Positions 34,542-44,053 of a DNA stretch of 64,000 nt are shown here, piece after piece. Origin of the DNA: Chitinophaga fulva (GTDB lineage: Bacteria > Bacteroidota > Bacteroidia > Chitinophagales > Chitinophagaceae); contig NZ_JABBGC010000001.1 in assembly GCF_012927205.1 (NCBI RefSeq), forward strand, positions 2,666,810 through 2,730,809, read 5' to 3'. Made by a program: the position numbers and the translations under genes. Numbering within the stretch: the first letter of the stretch is position 1; the number at the start of each line of letters is the position of its first letter. The notes under the pieces are model-generated. The model was given only the letters and a program-made list of their open reading frames with translations. It ran no database searches and was not told the DNA's origin.

Positions 34542-34566
34542 TCCGGCTGCTCCCACAGGAATCAGC

Positions 34567-34617
34567 GTTAGCGGAAAGTACAGGACAACAATACTGTGCT
34601 TTCCGCTAACTTTTTTT
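34567..34617 (+). terminator. Terminator after the prolyl oligopeptidase gene
   Basis: A 17-bp stem (GTTAGCGGAAAGTACAG with CTGTGCTTTCCGCTAAC, one wobble) with a 10-base loop is followed by seven T. Confidence 0.93.
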
Positions 34618-34725
34618 ACAGGCTCACAGCCCCTCTTCTTAAAAAAAATCCCCCGTAGACGTTAATTGCTGAATGCTGACAGCTATTTTTTCTTATCTTT
34701 AAAGACAGCGTACTAATATGGCATT

Positions 34726-35622
34726 ATGAAGGTATTAATTACAGGAAGCAATGGACTGCTGGGACAACATTTGATTCCGGTATTCGTCCAAAACAAGACA
34801 TACGATGTAATAGCCACAGGCAGAGGTGCTAACCGTTCCCCTCAACGCGACCATTACATTTACGAAGCGGCAAACCTGCGGGACGCCGGTAGTGTACAGC
34901 AGCTGGTCCAGAAACATCAGCCGGACCTGATCATTCACAGTGGCGCCATGTCTCAGGTGGATGACTGCGAAAAAAACAAGGACGCCTGCTGGGATACCAA
35001 CGTAGGCGCTACCCGTTACCTGGTCAACGCGGCAGAAAAAATAAACGCTTCTTTTATCTTCCTCTCTACAGACTTTGTATTTGATGGCCTTGGCGGTCCT
35101 TATGACGAAGAAGCCCCCGTCAACCCCATTAACTATTATGGTACAAGCAAAGCGGCGGCAGAACGGCTGGTGCGTAACAGCAAGCTGTCATGGGCCATCG
35201 TGCGTACCGTGCTGGTATACGGCGTGTCCAACGATCCGCATCGCAGCAATATGATCACATGGGTGAAAAACAATCTCCAGCAGGGTAAGAAGATCAAAGT
35301 GGTAGATGACCAGTGGCGTACGCCTACCCTATGCCAGGACCTGGCTACGGGATGCCTGCTGCTGGCGGAAAAGAAAGCAACCGGTATGTTTAATATTTCC
35401 GGTGGGGAAGTGTTGACTCCTTATGATATGGCCCTCAAAACGGCTGAATATTTTCAGCTGGATACCAGCCTGATTGAAAAGATAAGCTCCAAAAGCCTCG
35501 CCCAGCCAGCCGCCCGTCCGGCTAAAACCGGCCTGATCATCGATAAGGCGGTCAATGAACTGGGATATCATCCGCATACTTTCGCAGAAGGACTGGATAT
35601 CGTGGCTGCGGAGATCAAATAA
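34726..35622 (+). CDS. SDR-family sugar reductase, dTDP-4-dehydrorhamnose reductase-like
   Basis: The 298-residue protein begins MKVLITGSNGLLGQHLIPVF, a Rossmann NAD(P) site, and has the catalytic tyrosine/lysine pair in NYYGTSKAAAERL, a serine-threonine segment in FIFLSTDFVFDG and the substrate-side region WRTPTLCQDLA. The layout is that of RmlD-like extended SDRs which reduce dTDP-4-keto sugars. However, no rml/rfb genes lie nearby, so it may act in a different nucleotide-sugar or methionine-adenosyltransferase-beta-like role. Its stop lies 3 bp from the convergent HU/SPOR gene stop. A good family call; substrate uncertain. Confidence 0.88.
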   Translation: MKVLITGSNGLLGQHLIPVFVQNKTYDVIATGRGANRSPQRDHYIYEAANLRDAGSVQQLVQKHQPDLIIHSGAMSQVDDCEKNKDACWDTNVGATRYLVNAAEKINASFIFLSTDFVFDGLGGPYDEEAPVNPINYYGTSKAAAERLVRNSKLSWAIVRTVLVYGVSNDPHRSNMITWVKNNLQQGKKIKVVDDQWRTPTLCQDLATGCLLLAEKKATGMFNISGGEVLTPYDMALKTAEYFQLDTSLIEKISSKSLAQPAARPAKTGLIIDKAVNELGYHPHTFAEGLDIVAAEIK

Positions 35623-35625
35623 ACA

Positions 35626-36585
35626 CTAGTACTCCAGGTAAGCCTTATTGATACCGAATTTACTCCTGTTTTCCTGCAACTCGCTCGTAGTGTCTATCGG
35701 TAAGGACCTTACCGGTACGGCTACTTTATAGAGATTATCGCGGCGATACATCACTACATTTTGTTTCCAACCCTGCCTTTTTACCGCTTTTTTGGCGGCA
35801 GAAAGACTGTCCTGGAACTCCTCCAACACAACGAAATAGGAGATAGAGTCCGTTGCAGCGGGCGTTACCGCCAGGCTGGTATCGGCAGGAGCGGCATGCC
35901 GTGTCGTATCTATGATCACCACTGGCGAAGGGGTAGCAGGGGTGCCCTGACGGCCAATATACCACCAGGCGGCCAGTCCGCCGAGCAGGATAAGTGCGCC
36001 GGCTGCGGCCCACCACCATTTGAAAATACTGCCTTCTGTTACGGCCTCCAGCGTGTCTTCCTCTTCAAGGGTCATAACCGGCTCTACGGCCGCGGGGGAT
36101 GGCGGAACAGGGGGCTCCACCGGCGTCATCGCGGTGGTAGGGGCTATGGCAGGCGGTAGTGCCGACGGTGCGGAAGGCTCCTCCCGCTGTATCGGCGTAA
36201 TGGGCAGATCAGTAGGGTCTACCGGCAGCTCTTCCGCATGAAAATGCAGGTTACCGGCGAAATCACCCTGTAATTTGCCAATACCAGGCAGCTCCAGTAC
36301 CTGCCCCGGCTGCAGTGCCTCCTTGAACTCTTCAATATACTTGTCCAACTTCCTTTGTGCGACAGCAGGCACCAGGTTCTCTTTCAGGGCTATCCATTCC
36401 TGGCAGGAACCGTCGTCCTGCCACGACTGGGTGAACACCACCTGGTCCCGGGGAGGCAGCAACGTTTGTGCCCCGGCGTTATACCTGGACGGGAAATGCT
36501 GGATGGAGAAGGTGCCAATGTGGGGAACAACGCAAATCCGCTGCCTGAACAATACTTCCTGGATATATTGCTGTAGTATTAACAT
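35626..36585 (-). CDS. HU-CCDC81-like/SPOR domain protein
   Basis: The ATG at 36585 (MLILQQYIQEVLFRQRICVV) is taken because the family domain begins there; the frame upstream is not conserved-looking. Residues ~1-115 hold two short HU-like segments (VVPHIGTFSIQH and VLELPGIGKLQGD), as in the CCDC81-like HU domains of Bacteroidota. A Pro-rich linker, one membrane helix (about 190-212, WWWAAAGALILLGGLAAWWYI) and a C-terminal SPOR domain (about 245-315, YFVVLEEFQDSLSAAKKA) follow. SPOR domains bind denuded peptidoglycan at division sites, so the protein likely links nucleoid or cytoplasmic partners to the septum. Convergent with the SDR gene. Confidence 0.88.
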   Translation of the reverse strand: MLILQQYIQEVLFRQRICVVPHIGTFSIQHFPSRYNAGAQTLLPPRDQVVFTQSWQDDGSCQEWIALKENLVPAVAQRKLDKYIEEFKEALQPGQVLELPGIGKLQGDFAGNLHFHAEELPVDPTDLPITPIQREEPSAPSALPPAIAPTTAMTPVEPPVPPSPAAVEPVMTLEEEDTLEAVTEGSIFKWWWAAAGALILLGGLAAWWYIGRQGTPATPSPVVIIDTTRHAAPADTSLAVTPAATDSISYFVVLEEFQDSLSAAKKAVKRQGWKQNVVMYRRDNLYKVAVPVRSLPIDTTSELQENRSKFGINKAYLEY

Positions 36586-36621
36586 GAAGAGGTGTTTGTG
36601 GTTAATATTCCTATGAAAATC

Positions 36622-36670
36622 ACGAAGCAGCAAAGCAGCAAATATCATCTTTGCGTCTTTGCTGCTTCGT
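36622..36670. repeat. Intergenic hairpin with GCAAAG/CTTTGC words
   Basis: A 14-bp perfect stem (ACGAAGCAGCAAAG with CTTTGCTGCTTCGT) lies between the outer-membrane barrel gene and the HU/SPOR gene. Inside and beside it, short words such as CAGCAAA and TTTGCGTCTTTGC recur. It has no strong U tract, so it looks like a small palindromic repeat rather than a classical terminator. Confidence 0.6.
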
Positions 36671-36700
36671 CTCTTTGCGAGCAACTAAATTAACTCAAAA

Positions 36701-38350
36701 TCAGAACTTCACCATAATTCCGCCCACGATGTTGAAACCATAGGTCGGATAAAGGTACCAGCGCTGGTAATGAGAGTTGAATATATTATTGGCGTTCAGC
36801 CACAAATTGAAGTTTTTGCCGATATCGTAAGACGCGCCGGCATTCATGTCCCACGCGCTGCTCGTTTTACCGAAATCCTTGTTAGGCAACACATAATAAC
36901 TGCCGCTGAGGGCAAACAGGTCTGCATTCAGGTGCAGCTTCTTGTTCAGCGTGTATTGTAAAAACAGGTCGCCCTGGAAAGGAGGCAGATGCCAGGGTTT
37001 TACTTCGGTGGTCTGTTTGTTGTAATTGTACCAGTCGAAAGTAACCCTTGCCTGGAATTTCTCTTCTTCAATATAACCTACTTCGGCATGCAGCTGGAAA
37101 GCACGTAACTGCTCTTCGTTGCGGGTGGTGAAGTATTTGGTGTCTGCGGCGTCATTCACGAACAGGGGCATATTATACCAGGTAACGGACGCAAACTTGG
37201 TGTTGTAGTTGAAGTGGCCGCCCAAAGTGCCTTTGATACCGGTGTACTTTTCTTCTACGCGGGTATTGAGTATACCGTCCACCAGGCCGTTAAGGAATGG
37301 GTTTTTATTGGCCAGGTTGCGGTAGGAGTTCTTGTCAAAGTAGGAAATCCAGCCGCTGCTCAGGATCAGTTTTTTGCGTACCAGGTGTGACTCGTTCACG
37401 ATGTCCGGCAACAAATAAAACTTATCGTTGGTCCAGGTGGGGTTTACGCCGGCATGCAGCACAAATCCCGGTTTAATGATGTCTACTGACGGATGGATGG
37501 CCACCACATTGTTGTTGATGTTACGGCCGTTGTCCTGTTTGTAGGTAGACAGGTCGAAAACACCTTCTGCTTTGATATAGATATCTTCAAATACCTGCTT
37601 GCGTACCGGTATTTTAGCGATGAAAGTATTCTCTGTGCGTTTATACGAATCGTTGAAGGCGATGAACTTCACGGTTGGCTGAAACTGGAACGCCCAATCG
37701 TTTTGCGGACGGTTTTTAAGACCCACCTGTGCCGTGATGGTGTTAAATGTCTGCGCCACATCTTTTTTGTCGTATTTCAGGCTGTCGTGGTTATAACCGT
37801 AGTAGTGGACGGTATTGCGGTCATAACCGATGCTTGCGTCCAGCTGCATGGTGGGCAGCAGGTAGGAACCAGAGGCCAGCGCATTGAGGTTGCTGTAGTT
37901 CTGATCAGATATTTCCTTGCCCTGGGAGCTGGTGTAGTTGACAAACAGGCCGTAGTTGTACAGGTCTTTGCGGCCGCTGCCGAAACCTGCCTGTACATAC
38001 GGTGTTTTATAGTTGCCGTAACCCAGTTTGATAAAATTGTTCTGCAACATGGACAGGGAGTCTTTACCCAATGCCAATGGTTTCAGCGGGGCGGCCTGGT
38101 ACATGAAGTTCAGGTTCAGGGCCGGCACCTGGTATTTCAGCAGGGGCCTGCTGGTGTCTACACCGGGCAGAGAGGCGGTCAGGTTCAGTTTATAGGCATC
38201 GCGGAGTTTAGGCTGATTGGTGGAAATGATATCGATCGTTTCCTGTTTCAGCGGCTCCTGTGCCCATGCCTGCTGCTGATGAAGGATGCCTGCGAGGCAC
38301 ATGCCTGCTATGGTAAAAGCGCGTTTGCGATGTATGTTGAGAATATTCAT
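36701..38350 (-). CDS. Outer-membrane beta-barrel protein, TonB-receptor-like
   Basis: The 549-residue product starts MNILNIHRKRAFTIAGMCLA with a signal peptide ending near QAWAQ. The body is a series of amphipathic beta strands with aromatic girdles (FIKLGYGNYKTPYVQAGFG, YNYGLFVNYTS, WLNANNIFNSHYQRWYLYP) and ends in the hydrophobic strand FNIVGGIMVKF, a usual barrel terminus. There is no plug domain, so it is a barrel of unknown transport or assembly role rather than a complete TonB receptor. It lies 53 bp downstream of the large TPR gene and both are likely co-transcribed; a TPR protein and barrel together suggest an envelope complex of unknown role. Confidence 0.75.
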   Translation of the reverse strand: MNILNIHRKRAFTIAGMCLAGILHQQQAWAQEPLKQETIDIISTNQPKLRDAYKLNLTASLPGVDTSRPLLKYQVPALNLNFMYQAAPLKPLALGKDSLSMLQNNFIKLGYGNYKTPYVQAGFGSGRKDLYNYGLFVNYTSSQGKEISDQNYSNLNALASGSYLLPTMQLDASIGYDRNTVHYYGYNHDSLKYDKKDVAQTFNTITAQVGLKNRPQNDWAFQFQPTVKFIAFNDSYKRTENTFIAKIPVRKQVFEDIYIKAEGVFDLSTYKQDNGRNINNNVVAIHPSVDIIKPGFVLHAGVNPTWTNDKFYLLPDIVNESHLVRKKLILSSGWISYFDKNSYRNLANKNPFLNGLVDGILNTRVEEKYTGIKGTLGGHFNYNTKFASVTWYNMPLFVNDAADTKYFTTRNEEQLRAFQLHAEVGYIEEEKFQARVTFDWYNYNKQTTEVKPWHLPPFQGDLFLQYTLNKKLHLNADLFALSGSYYVLPNKDFGKTSSAWDMNAGASYDIGKNFNLWLNANNIFNSHYQRWYLYPTYGFNIVGGIMVKF

Positions 38351-38403
38351 GCTGTCGTAATCTTAAAATCTTAAAATTTGAAAATTTAAAAATTCTCAAA
38401 TGG

Positions 38404-41400
38404 CTACGGTTTCTTAGGTTTTTTACCAGCTGCTTTTTCTGCTGCTTCTGCTTTGGCGAATTTTTCTTTGGCTTCGGCTTTCAGCTCCGGAATGGGGCAG
38501 TTTTCAGCGATGCTCTGGAAAGTAGCTTTGGCATTGAAGTAGTCCTGCTGACGGAAATACACGTCACCCAGCAGGATATATGATTTAGCCACCCACACAT
38601 CGTAGGAAGGCGTGTTTTTGATCACATCGAAACCAGCTTTTTCGGCGCCTGCCAGATCGTTCTGTTGCAGGTAGCAGTCAGCCATATCATAACGGGCTTC
38701 CGCACCGGTTTCAGATTTGGTAAGGCCCGCCACTGTTTTGAACTCAGCCAGTGCATTGGCGTATTGTTTCGCTTGTTTTTGCGCTTTACCCAGGTAAAAG
38801 TGGGCGATGATCTGGTCATCAGTGCTGATGTTAGCAGTAGACAGCAGCATTTCTGCATAGTTGCCTACTTCGTCCCAGTGTTTCAACTGGTAGTTGCTGC
38901 GCAGCAGGCCTCGGGTGGCGGCGAGGCTGTTTTCCTTGCTGGTGGCCAGGTCCTGTAATTGCAGGTAGTAGCCGCGCGCTTTATCATAGTTTTTAGTTTG
39001 ATAGAAATTGATGTTGGCGGCTTGCAGGGCTGAACGCTCGGCGTACAGGCTGTTGTTGCGGGACAACACAAATTCATAAGCCGGCAGCGCGTTCGTATAG
39101 TCTTTGCTGTTATAGGAGCACTCTGCTTTATAGAAATGTGCGGGCAGAATAAACTGACCGTTAGGATATTTCTGGATGTAGCTGCTGAAAGCAATGATGG
39201 CGCCGGAGCAGTCGTTGTTGGTGAAACGCGCTTCTGCGGCGGCATAAGCCAGAGAGTCTTCTGCGGTGGCAGTTACGGTACGGCCGCTGGCTTTCAGGAA
39301 AGCGAGGTAGTCGTCTGTTTTACCCTGACTAACATAGATAGACTTGATGCTTTGCAGCGCTTCGTTGCTTTCCGGTGAACCAGGGAATTTCTCTACTACC
39401 TGACGGTAATAGGAGAGGGCTTTGCTTTCATTGTCTTTGTTATAGTAGCACAGGCCCAGCTTCAGCAGTGCCCGTGGGGCATTGGCGCCGTTAGGCTGTT
39501 TTTGCAGCACGTTTTCCAGGTATGGAATGGCCTCATTGTATTTCTCCTGGGACAGGTACGTGTTGGCGATTTCCATGTCGGTCTGGTTGCCGAAATCGGA
39601 AGCCGGGAACTTGTTGCCCAGTTGTTTCAGCAGGGCCAGTTTATCTGCCTGTTTGCCCTGAAGGCCGAGGATAATGGCTTTCTGGTAAATGGCATAGTCT
39701 GCACCAGGATCGTTGTTGGTGATGATACGGTCGTACAGCGCGAGCGCTTTGGGGAACTGGCGCAGCATATAATAACAGTCGGCAGCGCGGAGAGTGGCGT
39801 CGGTGGCTATCCTTGTGGCATTGGGGCCGCTGGCTTTCTGTGCGGTTTCAAAATGCGGCAGCGCTTCGGCATATTTGTCCTGTTTGAGGAGGCTGTAGCC
39901 GAGGTTGTAGCTGGCGGTCTGCGCATTGGCTTCGCCGGATACCGGCGGCGTGCTGCTCAGATAGGCGTTCAGGTGAGTGATCGCTTTGTCTGTTTTATTC
40001 TGGCGCAGGGCTATTTCTGCTTTCCAGAACTGGGCCAGCTGCTTGGTTTGCGCGTCGTATGGGTTGTTGATGGCGATATCGAGCAGGCGGTCAGCTTCTG
40101 CCAGCTGCTGGTCGTTGATCAGCTCAGTGGCTCTGCCGTAGGCTATTTTCTGGTACGCTTTGAGCACGGTCGGGTTTTTATCACCGATCTGTTCGATGGT
40201 GGCCAGGCCGTCGCGATAGTTGTTGGTGTTCATGAAGAGGCTCACGAGCACTTCGCGGGCTTCTTTGTTATAGGCTGACTGCGGATAGGTTTTAACGAAC
40301 TGTGTCAGTTCATTGAGAGCAGCGTCCTGGTAGCCCAGTTCATAGGAGAGTTTGCCGTAGTTGAAACGGGAAATTTCCTGTTGTTGTGCGTTGGAGCTGT
40401 TATTGGCGCAGAAGGCGAAGGCGTTGCGGGCATTGGCTTTCTGGCCGGTACGCAGGTAGCAGTCGCCCAGCAGGTACATGGAATTCTGTCCCAGGGAGTC
40501 TTTGGAACTGCTAAGTTGTTTGAAGCCGTTGATGGCTTTGTTCAGGTTACCGGTCTGATAGTAGGAATAAGACAGCTGATAGATGTCTTCATTGCGTACT
40601 TCGTCTGAGTTGTCCTGGAATTCCTGCAACAGGGGCAGGGCTTTTTTATAGTCTTTACGTTCGAAGTAGGCCTTACCGAGCAGCTGTTTCATTTCTGCTT
40701 CGTAATACTGGCCACCCTGCCGTAGCAGCGGCTCGGTGTACGAAATCAGCTGGTCGTGTTTGCCCTGGAAGTAATAGATCTCGGCGATGTAGTAAGGTAC
40801 AATGTTTTTGTACTTCGGATCTTCCACTACTTTCTGGAAGCTGTTAAGCGCATCTCCGTACTGATGGTTGTAGTAGGAGATAAAGCCATAGTAGTAGTTG
40901 GCCGGTACATAATATTTGCCCTGTATTTCCCGGATACCGGCAAACAGGGGCTGTGCTTTCTGGAAGTCTTTGACGTTGAAGTAGCAGTAGGCCAGTTCAA
41001 ACTTTGCTTCCGCTATTTCCGCGTTGGAGAGGTTATCGATGCTGGCTTTTTCATACAGCGGGATCGCATCTTTGAACCGGTTCTGGTGGAAATAATATTT
41101 GGCCAGCTGATAACTTACCAGCTGTTCGCGGGCGTTGTTGTTGAATATTTTAAGGTATTCCAGCGCTGTTTTTTCTGCGTTGCCCTGTCCCAGTTTGAGC
41201 GCGCATACAGTGTAATAATAATAGGCGTCAGACTTTACCAGGTCGCGGTTGGTTTCATGGAAATAATCGATGTTGTCGATTGTTTGCTTGAAAAGCTGCA
41301 TGGATACGCTGTACTTTTCCTGCTGGAAGTACTGTTGTGCATCTTTGAACACTTTTTCCGGATCGGTATAAATACGCGTTTGCTGCGCGTGGGCAGCGGG

Positions 41401-41484
41401 CATCCCTGCGATACCTGCGCCGGCGAAAGTCAGCATGGATAAGTACAGATGTCCAGGAATAAAAACTTTTCTTATGAGCTGCAT
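38404..41484 (-). CDS. Large TPR protein, secreted (1026 aa)
   Basis: The protein begins MQLIRKVFIPGHLYLSMLTF with a signal peptide ending near AHAQQ, and then consists of about twenty TPR-type helical pairs (A-x-x-x-Y, Y-F-x-x-K/GKYD-x-A-x-x-Y motifs, for example EIYYFQGKHDQLI, AQKYYFQ-type starts, NYYRDGLATIEQIG). It ends with a Lys/Ala-rich tail (EAAEKAAGKKPKKP). TPR arrays serve as protein scaffolds; in Bacteroidota several gliding and secretion components are built this way, but no gld or por signature is claimed. With the barrel gene directly downstream it probably forms part of an envelope complex. It is the second largest gene in the window. Confidence 0.85.
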   Translation of the reverse strand: MQLIRKVFIPGHLYLSMLTFAGAGIAGMPAAHAQQTRIYTDPEKVFKDAQQYFQQEKYSVSMQLFKQTIDNIDYFHETNRDLVKSDAYYYYTVCALKLGQGNAEKTALEYLKIFNNNAREQLVSYQLAKYYFHQNRFKDAIPLYEKASIDNLSNAEIAEAKFELAYCYFNVKDFQKAQPLFAGIREIQGKYYVPANYYYGFISYYNHQYGDALNSFQKVVEDPKYKNIVPYYIAEIYYFQGKHDQLISYTEPLLRQGGQYYEAEMKQLLGKAYFERKDYKKALPLLQEFQDNSDEVRNEDIYQLSYSYYQTGNLNKAINGFKQLSSSKDSLGQNSMYLLGDCYLRTGQKANARNAFAFCANNSSNAQQQEISRFNYGKLSYELGYQDAALNELTQFVKTYPQSAYNKEAREVLVSLFMNTNNYRDGLATIEQIGDKNPTVLKAYQKIAYGRATELINDQQLAEADRLLDIAINNPYDAQTKQLAQFWKAEIALRQNKTDKAITHLNAYLSSTPPVSGEANAQTASYNLGYSLLKQDKYAEALPHFETAQKASGPNATRIATDATLRAADCYYMLRQFPKALALYDRIITNNDPGADYAIYQKAIILGLQGKQADKLALLKQLGNKFPASDFGNQTDMEIANTYLSQEKYNEAIPYLENVLQKQPNGANAPRALLKLGLCYYNKDNESKALSYYRQVVEKFPGSPESNEALQSIKSIYVSQGKTDDYLAFLKASGRTVTATAEDSLAYAAAEARFTNNDCSGAIIAFSSYIQKYPNGQFILPAHFYKAECSYNSKDYTNALPAYEFVLSRNNSLYAERSALQAANINFYQTKNYDKARGYYLQLQDLATSKENSLAATRGLLRSNYQLKHWDEVGNYAEMLLSTANISTDDQIIAHFYLGKAQKQAKQYANALAEFKTVAGLTKSETGAEARYDMADCYLQQNDLAGAEKAGFDVIKNTPSYDVWVAKSYILLGDVYFRQQDYFNAKATFQSIAENCPIPELKAEAKEKFAKAEAAEKAAGKKPKKP

Positions 41485-41716
41485 GCTTTTGCTGTTATAT
41501 CTTGAATTATGCGTTTAAAACGAATCCTGACCGGAAATATTTTCCTGTCAGGCATTATACGGAACAGTATCAGGGACACAAACCAGGCAAATATAAAAGT
41601 AATATCCTTTCTTTTCTGATCGGTTTTCCAACAATGTGGATAACTCCGTCTGTCTGGAAAAGGCTATTGCGCTATATTGCGGCAAATAATTTTATAGCGC
41701 AAAAACCTTACCTGTT

Positions 41717-42136
41717 ATGAGAAAACTATTCTCAACTGGCTACACCGGCGGTGCTGTGAGCTTTTCCATGCTGATATTACGGCTGATGTTCGGTGGCCTC
41801 TTGTTATTGCACGGATGGCCCAAACTGATCAATTTTGCTGCCAAAATGAATTCTTTCCCTGATCCTTTGGGTGTAGGGCATAAATTTTCTTTGGGGATGA
41901 CCGTCTTTGCGGAGGTTTTCTGTTCTATTTTCCTGATGATGGGATTACTGACCAGACTGGCCGCAGTGCCCCTCGTGATCTGTATGTCCGTGATCGTAGG
42001 AATGATACATCGGTCGGACCTGCTGGCTTTTAAATTTGATGAGATTGAACTGCCGCTGATGTACCTGACTGGTTTTCTGGTGATACTGTTTACCGGTCCC
42101 GGTAAGTTTTCTATCGATGGCGCACTGGGCAAATAG
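41717..42136 (+). CDS. DoxX-family membrane protein
   Basis: The 139-residue product has four membrane helices and the DoxX signs: ILRLMFGGLLLLHGWPKLI, G-F near the start, and MTVFAEVFCSIFLMMGLLTR. DoxX proteins are small inner-membrane proteins linked in other bacteria to quinone-dependent redox and respiratory complexes; a catalytic role here cannot be derived. It begins with MRKLFSTGYTGGAV and is probably monocistronic, as an A+T-rich inverted repeat (42140-42248) separates it from the thioesterase gene. It is divergent from the large TPR gene, with a 232-bp shared upstream region. Confidence 0.9.
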   Translation: MRKLFSTGYTGGAVSFSMLILRLMFGGLLLLHGWPKLINFAAKMNSFPDPLGVGHKFSLGMTVFAEVFCSIFLMMGLLTRLAAVPLVICMSVIVGMIHRSDLLAFKFDEIELPLMYLTGFLVILFTGPGKFSIDGALGK

Positions 42137-42139
42137 GCT

Positions 42140-42248
42140 TATTTGGATATTTGTTTATTTTGATATTTTTTTATTGGAATGCCGCCTGGGCCTTCATAAA
42201 TAGAGAGATGTCGACATAACAATATCAAAATAAGAAAATATCCAAATA
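42140..42248. repeat. A+T-rich inverted repeat
   Basis: Arms of 28 bases at 42140-42167 and 42221-42248 pair with two mismatches around a 53-base centre. The words TATTTGGATATTT and TTTTGATATT link it to similar sequences at other intergenic sites in the window. It may act as a terminator or a mobile palindrome. Confidence 0.65.
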
Positions 42249-42269
42249 AAAAAATAAACAAATGGAATC

Positions 42270-42680
42270 ATGTTTAGCAGTATAACGACGATCAGGGTAC
42301 GATATGGAGAAACGGACCAGATGGGATATCTCTATTACGGCAATTACGGCCTGTATTATGAAGTTGGCAGGGCGGAAGCCATCAGGGAACTGGGCTTCAG
42401 CTATCGTGAACTGGAAGAACAGGGCGTGATCATGCCGGTAGCGGAACTAAACGTAAAATACCTGCGCCCGGCGTATTATGACGACCTGATAACGGTGAAG
42501 ACTATACTAAAAGAACTGCCGAAAAGTTCCCGGATACAATTTCATAGTGAACTGTACAATGAAAAAGGGGAGTTGCTTAACGTAGGCGTGACCACACTGG
42601 TGTTCATCGATGTGAAAACCAAACAGAAAGCAGGCCTGCCGGAAGCGTTGAAAGAACGGCTGGAACCATTTTTTAAATAA
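42270..42680 (+). CDS. Acyl-CoA thioesterase, YbgC-like
   Basis: The 136-residue hotdog-fold protein shows the 4HBT-type signature: RVRYGETDQMGYLYYGNY with the catalytic Asp and the nearby Tyr, then YYEVGRAEAI, and E-LNVKYLRPAYYDDLI. Members split acyl-CoA or acyl-ACP thioesters; those like YbgC act on short chains, and Tol-Pal linkage is known in proteobacteria, though no tol genes are in this window. It is followed 54 bp later by cinA on the same strand. Cytoplasmic. Substrate range unknown, family call firm. Confidence 0.92.
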   Translation: MFSSITTIRVRYGETDQMGYLYYGNYGLYYEVGRAEAIRELGFSYRELEEQGVIMPVAELNVKYLRPAYYDDLITVKTILKELPKSSRIQFHSELYNEKGELLNVGVTTLVFIDVKTKQKAGLPEALKERLEPFFK

Positions 42681-42734
42681 TTACGAATGGCGGATGATCA
42701 TAGCTGATGTCCGCCATTTGACATTTCTACAATC

Positions 42735-43982
42735 ATGGGCAAAATAACCACCAGCATCATTACCATTGGTGATGAGCTGCTGATAGGACAAACGATCGAC
42801 ACCAATTCTGCCTGGATGGCGCAGGAACTCAATGCATTAGGTATCTGGGTACACCGGCGTGTAGCCATTGGCGATGTACGGGAAGACATCCTGTCCAACC
42901 TCGCCAAAGAAGCTGAACTGTCTGATATTGTACTGATTACCGGTGGATTGGGGCCTACGGCCGATGATATCACCAAACCTACCCTCTGCGACTATTTCCA
43001 GACCCGGCTGGTACAGGATGAAGCCACGCTGCAGCGGGTGCTGCATATCTTCGAAAGCCGCGGCCTGCCGATACTGGAACGTAACGTGGCCCAGGCCATG
43101 GTGCCGGAATCCTGTACGGTGATTGCCAATGAAAGAGGCACTGCACCGGGTATGTGGTTTGAAAAAGACGGAAAGATCTATGTGTCCATGCCGGGCGTGC
43201 CGCATGAAATGAAAGGTATCATGGAGAGTTATGTGCTGCCTCAACTGGCGGCACATTTTAATACCCCTGCGGTGGTACACCGCACGTTGATCACCTCCGG
43301 TATGGGGGAGTCATTTGTTGCGGAACGGCTCACCGCTTTTGAAGCTAAGCTGCCACCACATATCAAACTGGCCTACCTGCCCAGCTACAGCCTGCTGAAA
43401 CTGCGGCTCACCGCTTTCGGAGCGGATAAAGTAACCTCCGCGGCTGAACTGACGGTCTATTTCCATGAACTGATGGCGTTACTGCCGGATATCACCGTCA
43501 CCGATCAGGACATCTCCATCGGAGAGGTACTGGGGCAGCTGCTGAAGGAAAGAGGCAAAACAGTCGGTACCGCTGAAAGTTGTACCGGTGGACAGATATC
43601 CACCTGGATCACAGCTATTCCCGGTAGTTCCGCTTATTATAAAGGCAGCGCCATCACCTACGCCAATGAGATGAAAATGAAGCTGTTGGGTGTAAAATCG
43701 GAGACATTGCAGGCCTATGGGGCGGTGAGTGAGGAAACCGTAACGGAAATGCTGGCCGGCGCTTTACAGCTGCTGGAAACAGATTACGCGATAGCCGTAT
43801 CCGGTATCATGGGCCCCGATGGCGGTACCCCGGAAAAGCCGGTCGGCACTGTATGGGTGGCCGTGGGCAGCCGGGAGAAAATGACGGCCATTAAATACCA
43901 CCTGCGGTACGACCGGGAAAGGAATACCCAGATGACCGCTGTTTATGCGATGAACGAGCTGCGTAAGCTCATTTTGGAATAA
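42735..43982 (+). CDS. cinA: CinA-like protein (competence/damage-inducible, NMN deamidase type)
   Basis: CinA combines an N-terminal MoaB-like domain that cleaves ADP-ribose-type pyrophosphates (COG1058) with a C-terminal PncC-type NMN amidase domain. Both are visible: TTSIITIGDELLIGQTI and GGLGPTADDIT in residues 1-80, and GTAESCTGGQISTW with the catalytic Ser/Lys region SSAYYKGSAITYAN near 280-310, ending IAVSGIMGPDGGTPEKPVGT. The 415-residue length is typical. The reaction recycles NMN from NAD breakdown. It is followed 71 bp later by a 2-oxoacid dehydrogenase E2 gene that has its own promoter. Confidence 0.95.
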   Translation: MGKITTSIITIGDELLIGQTIDTNSAWMAQELNALGIWVHRRVAIGDVREDILSNLAKEAELSDIVLITGGLGPTADDITKPTLCDYFQTRLVQDEATLQRVLHIFESRGLPILERNVAQAMVPESCTVIANERGTAPGMWFEKDGKIYVSMPGVPHEMKGIMESYVLPQLAAHFNTPAVVHRTLITSGMGESFVAERLTAFEAKLPPHIKLAYLPSYSLLKLRLTAFGADKVTSAAELTVYFHELMALLPDITVTDQDISIGEVLGQLLKERGKTVGTAESCTGGQISTWITAIPGSSAYYKGSAITYANEMKMKLLGVKSETLQAYGAVSEETVTEMLAGALQLLETDYAIAVSGIMGPDGGTPEKPVGTVWVAVGSREKMTAIKYHLRYDRERNTQMTAVYAMNELRKLILE

Positions 43983-44000
43983 GCCGCAGGACTGACTGAT

Positions 44001-44028
44001 TGAATTGATACAATTCCCTTATTTTTGT
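44001..44028 (+). promoter_or_regulatory. Candidate promoter of the E2 gene
   Basis: TTG at 44001-44003 and TATTTTTG at 44021-44028 (consensus TAnnTTTG) are separated by 17 bases, close to the preferred 19. The ATG lies 26 bp after the -7 element. Confidence 0.5.
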
Positions 44029-44053
44029 CCACACTAAAGCTAAAAACAATCTT

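Noticed and set aside
32463..34556. 697-codon open frame on the minus strand inside the prolyl oligopeptidase gene
   Set aside because: It lies almost exactly opposite the well-supported prolyl oligopeptidase gene, has no family-like motifs and is rich in His/Phe/Val as expected of a reversed coding frame.
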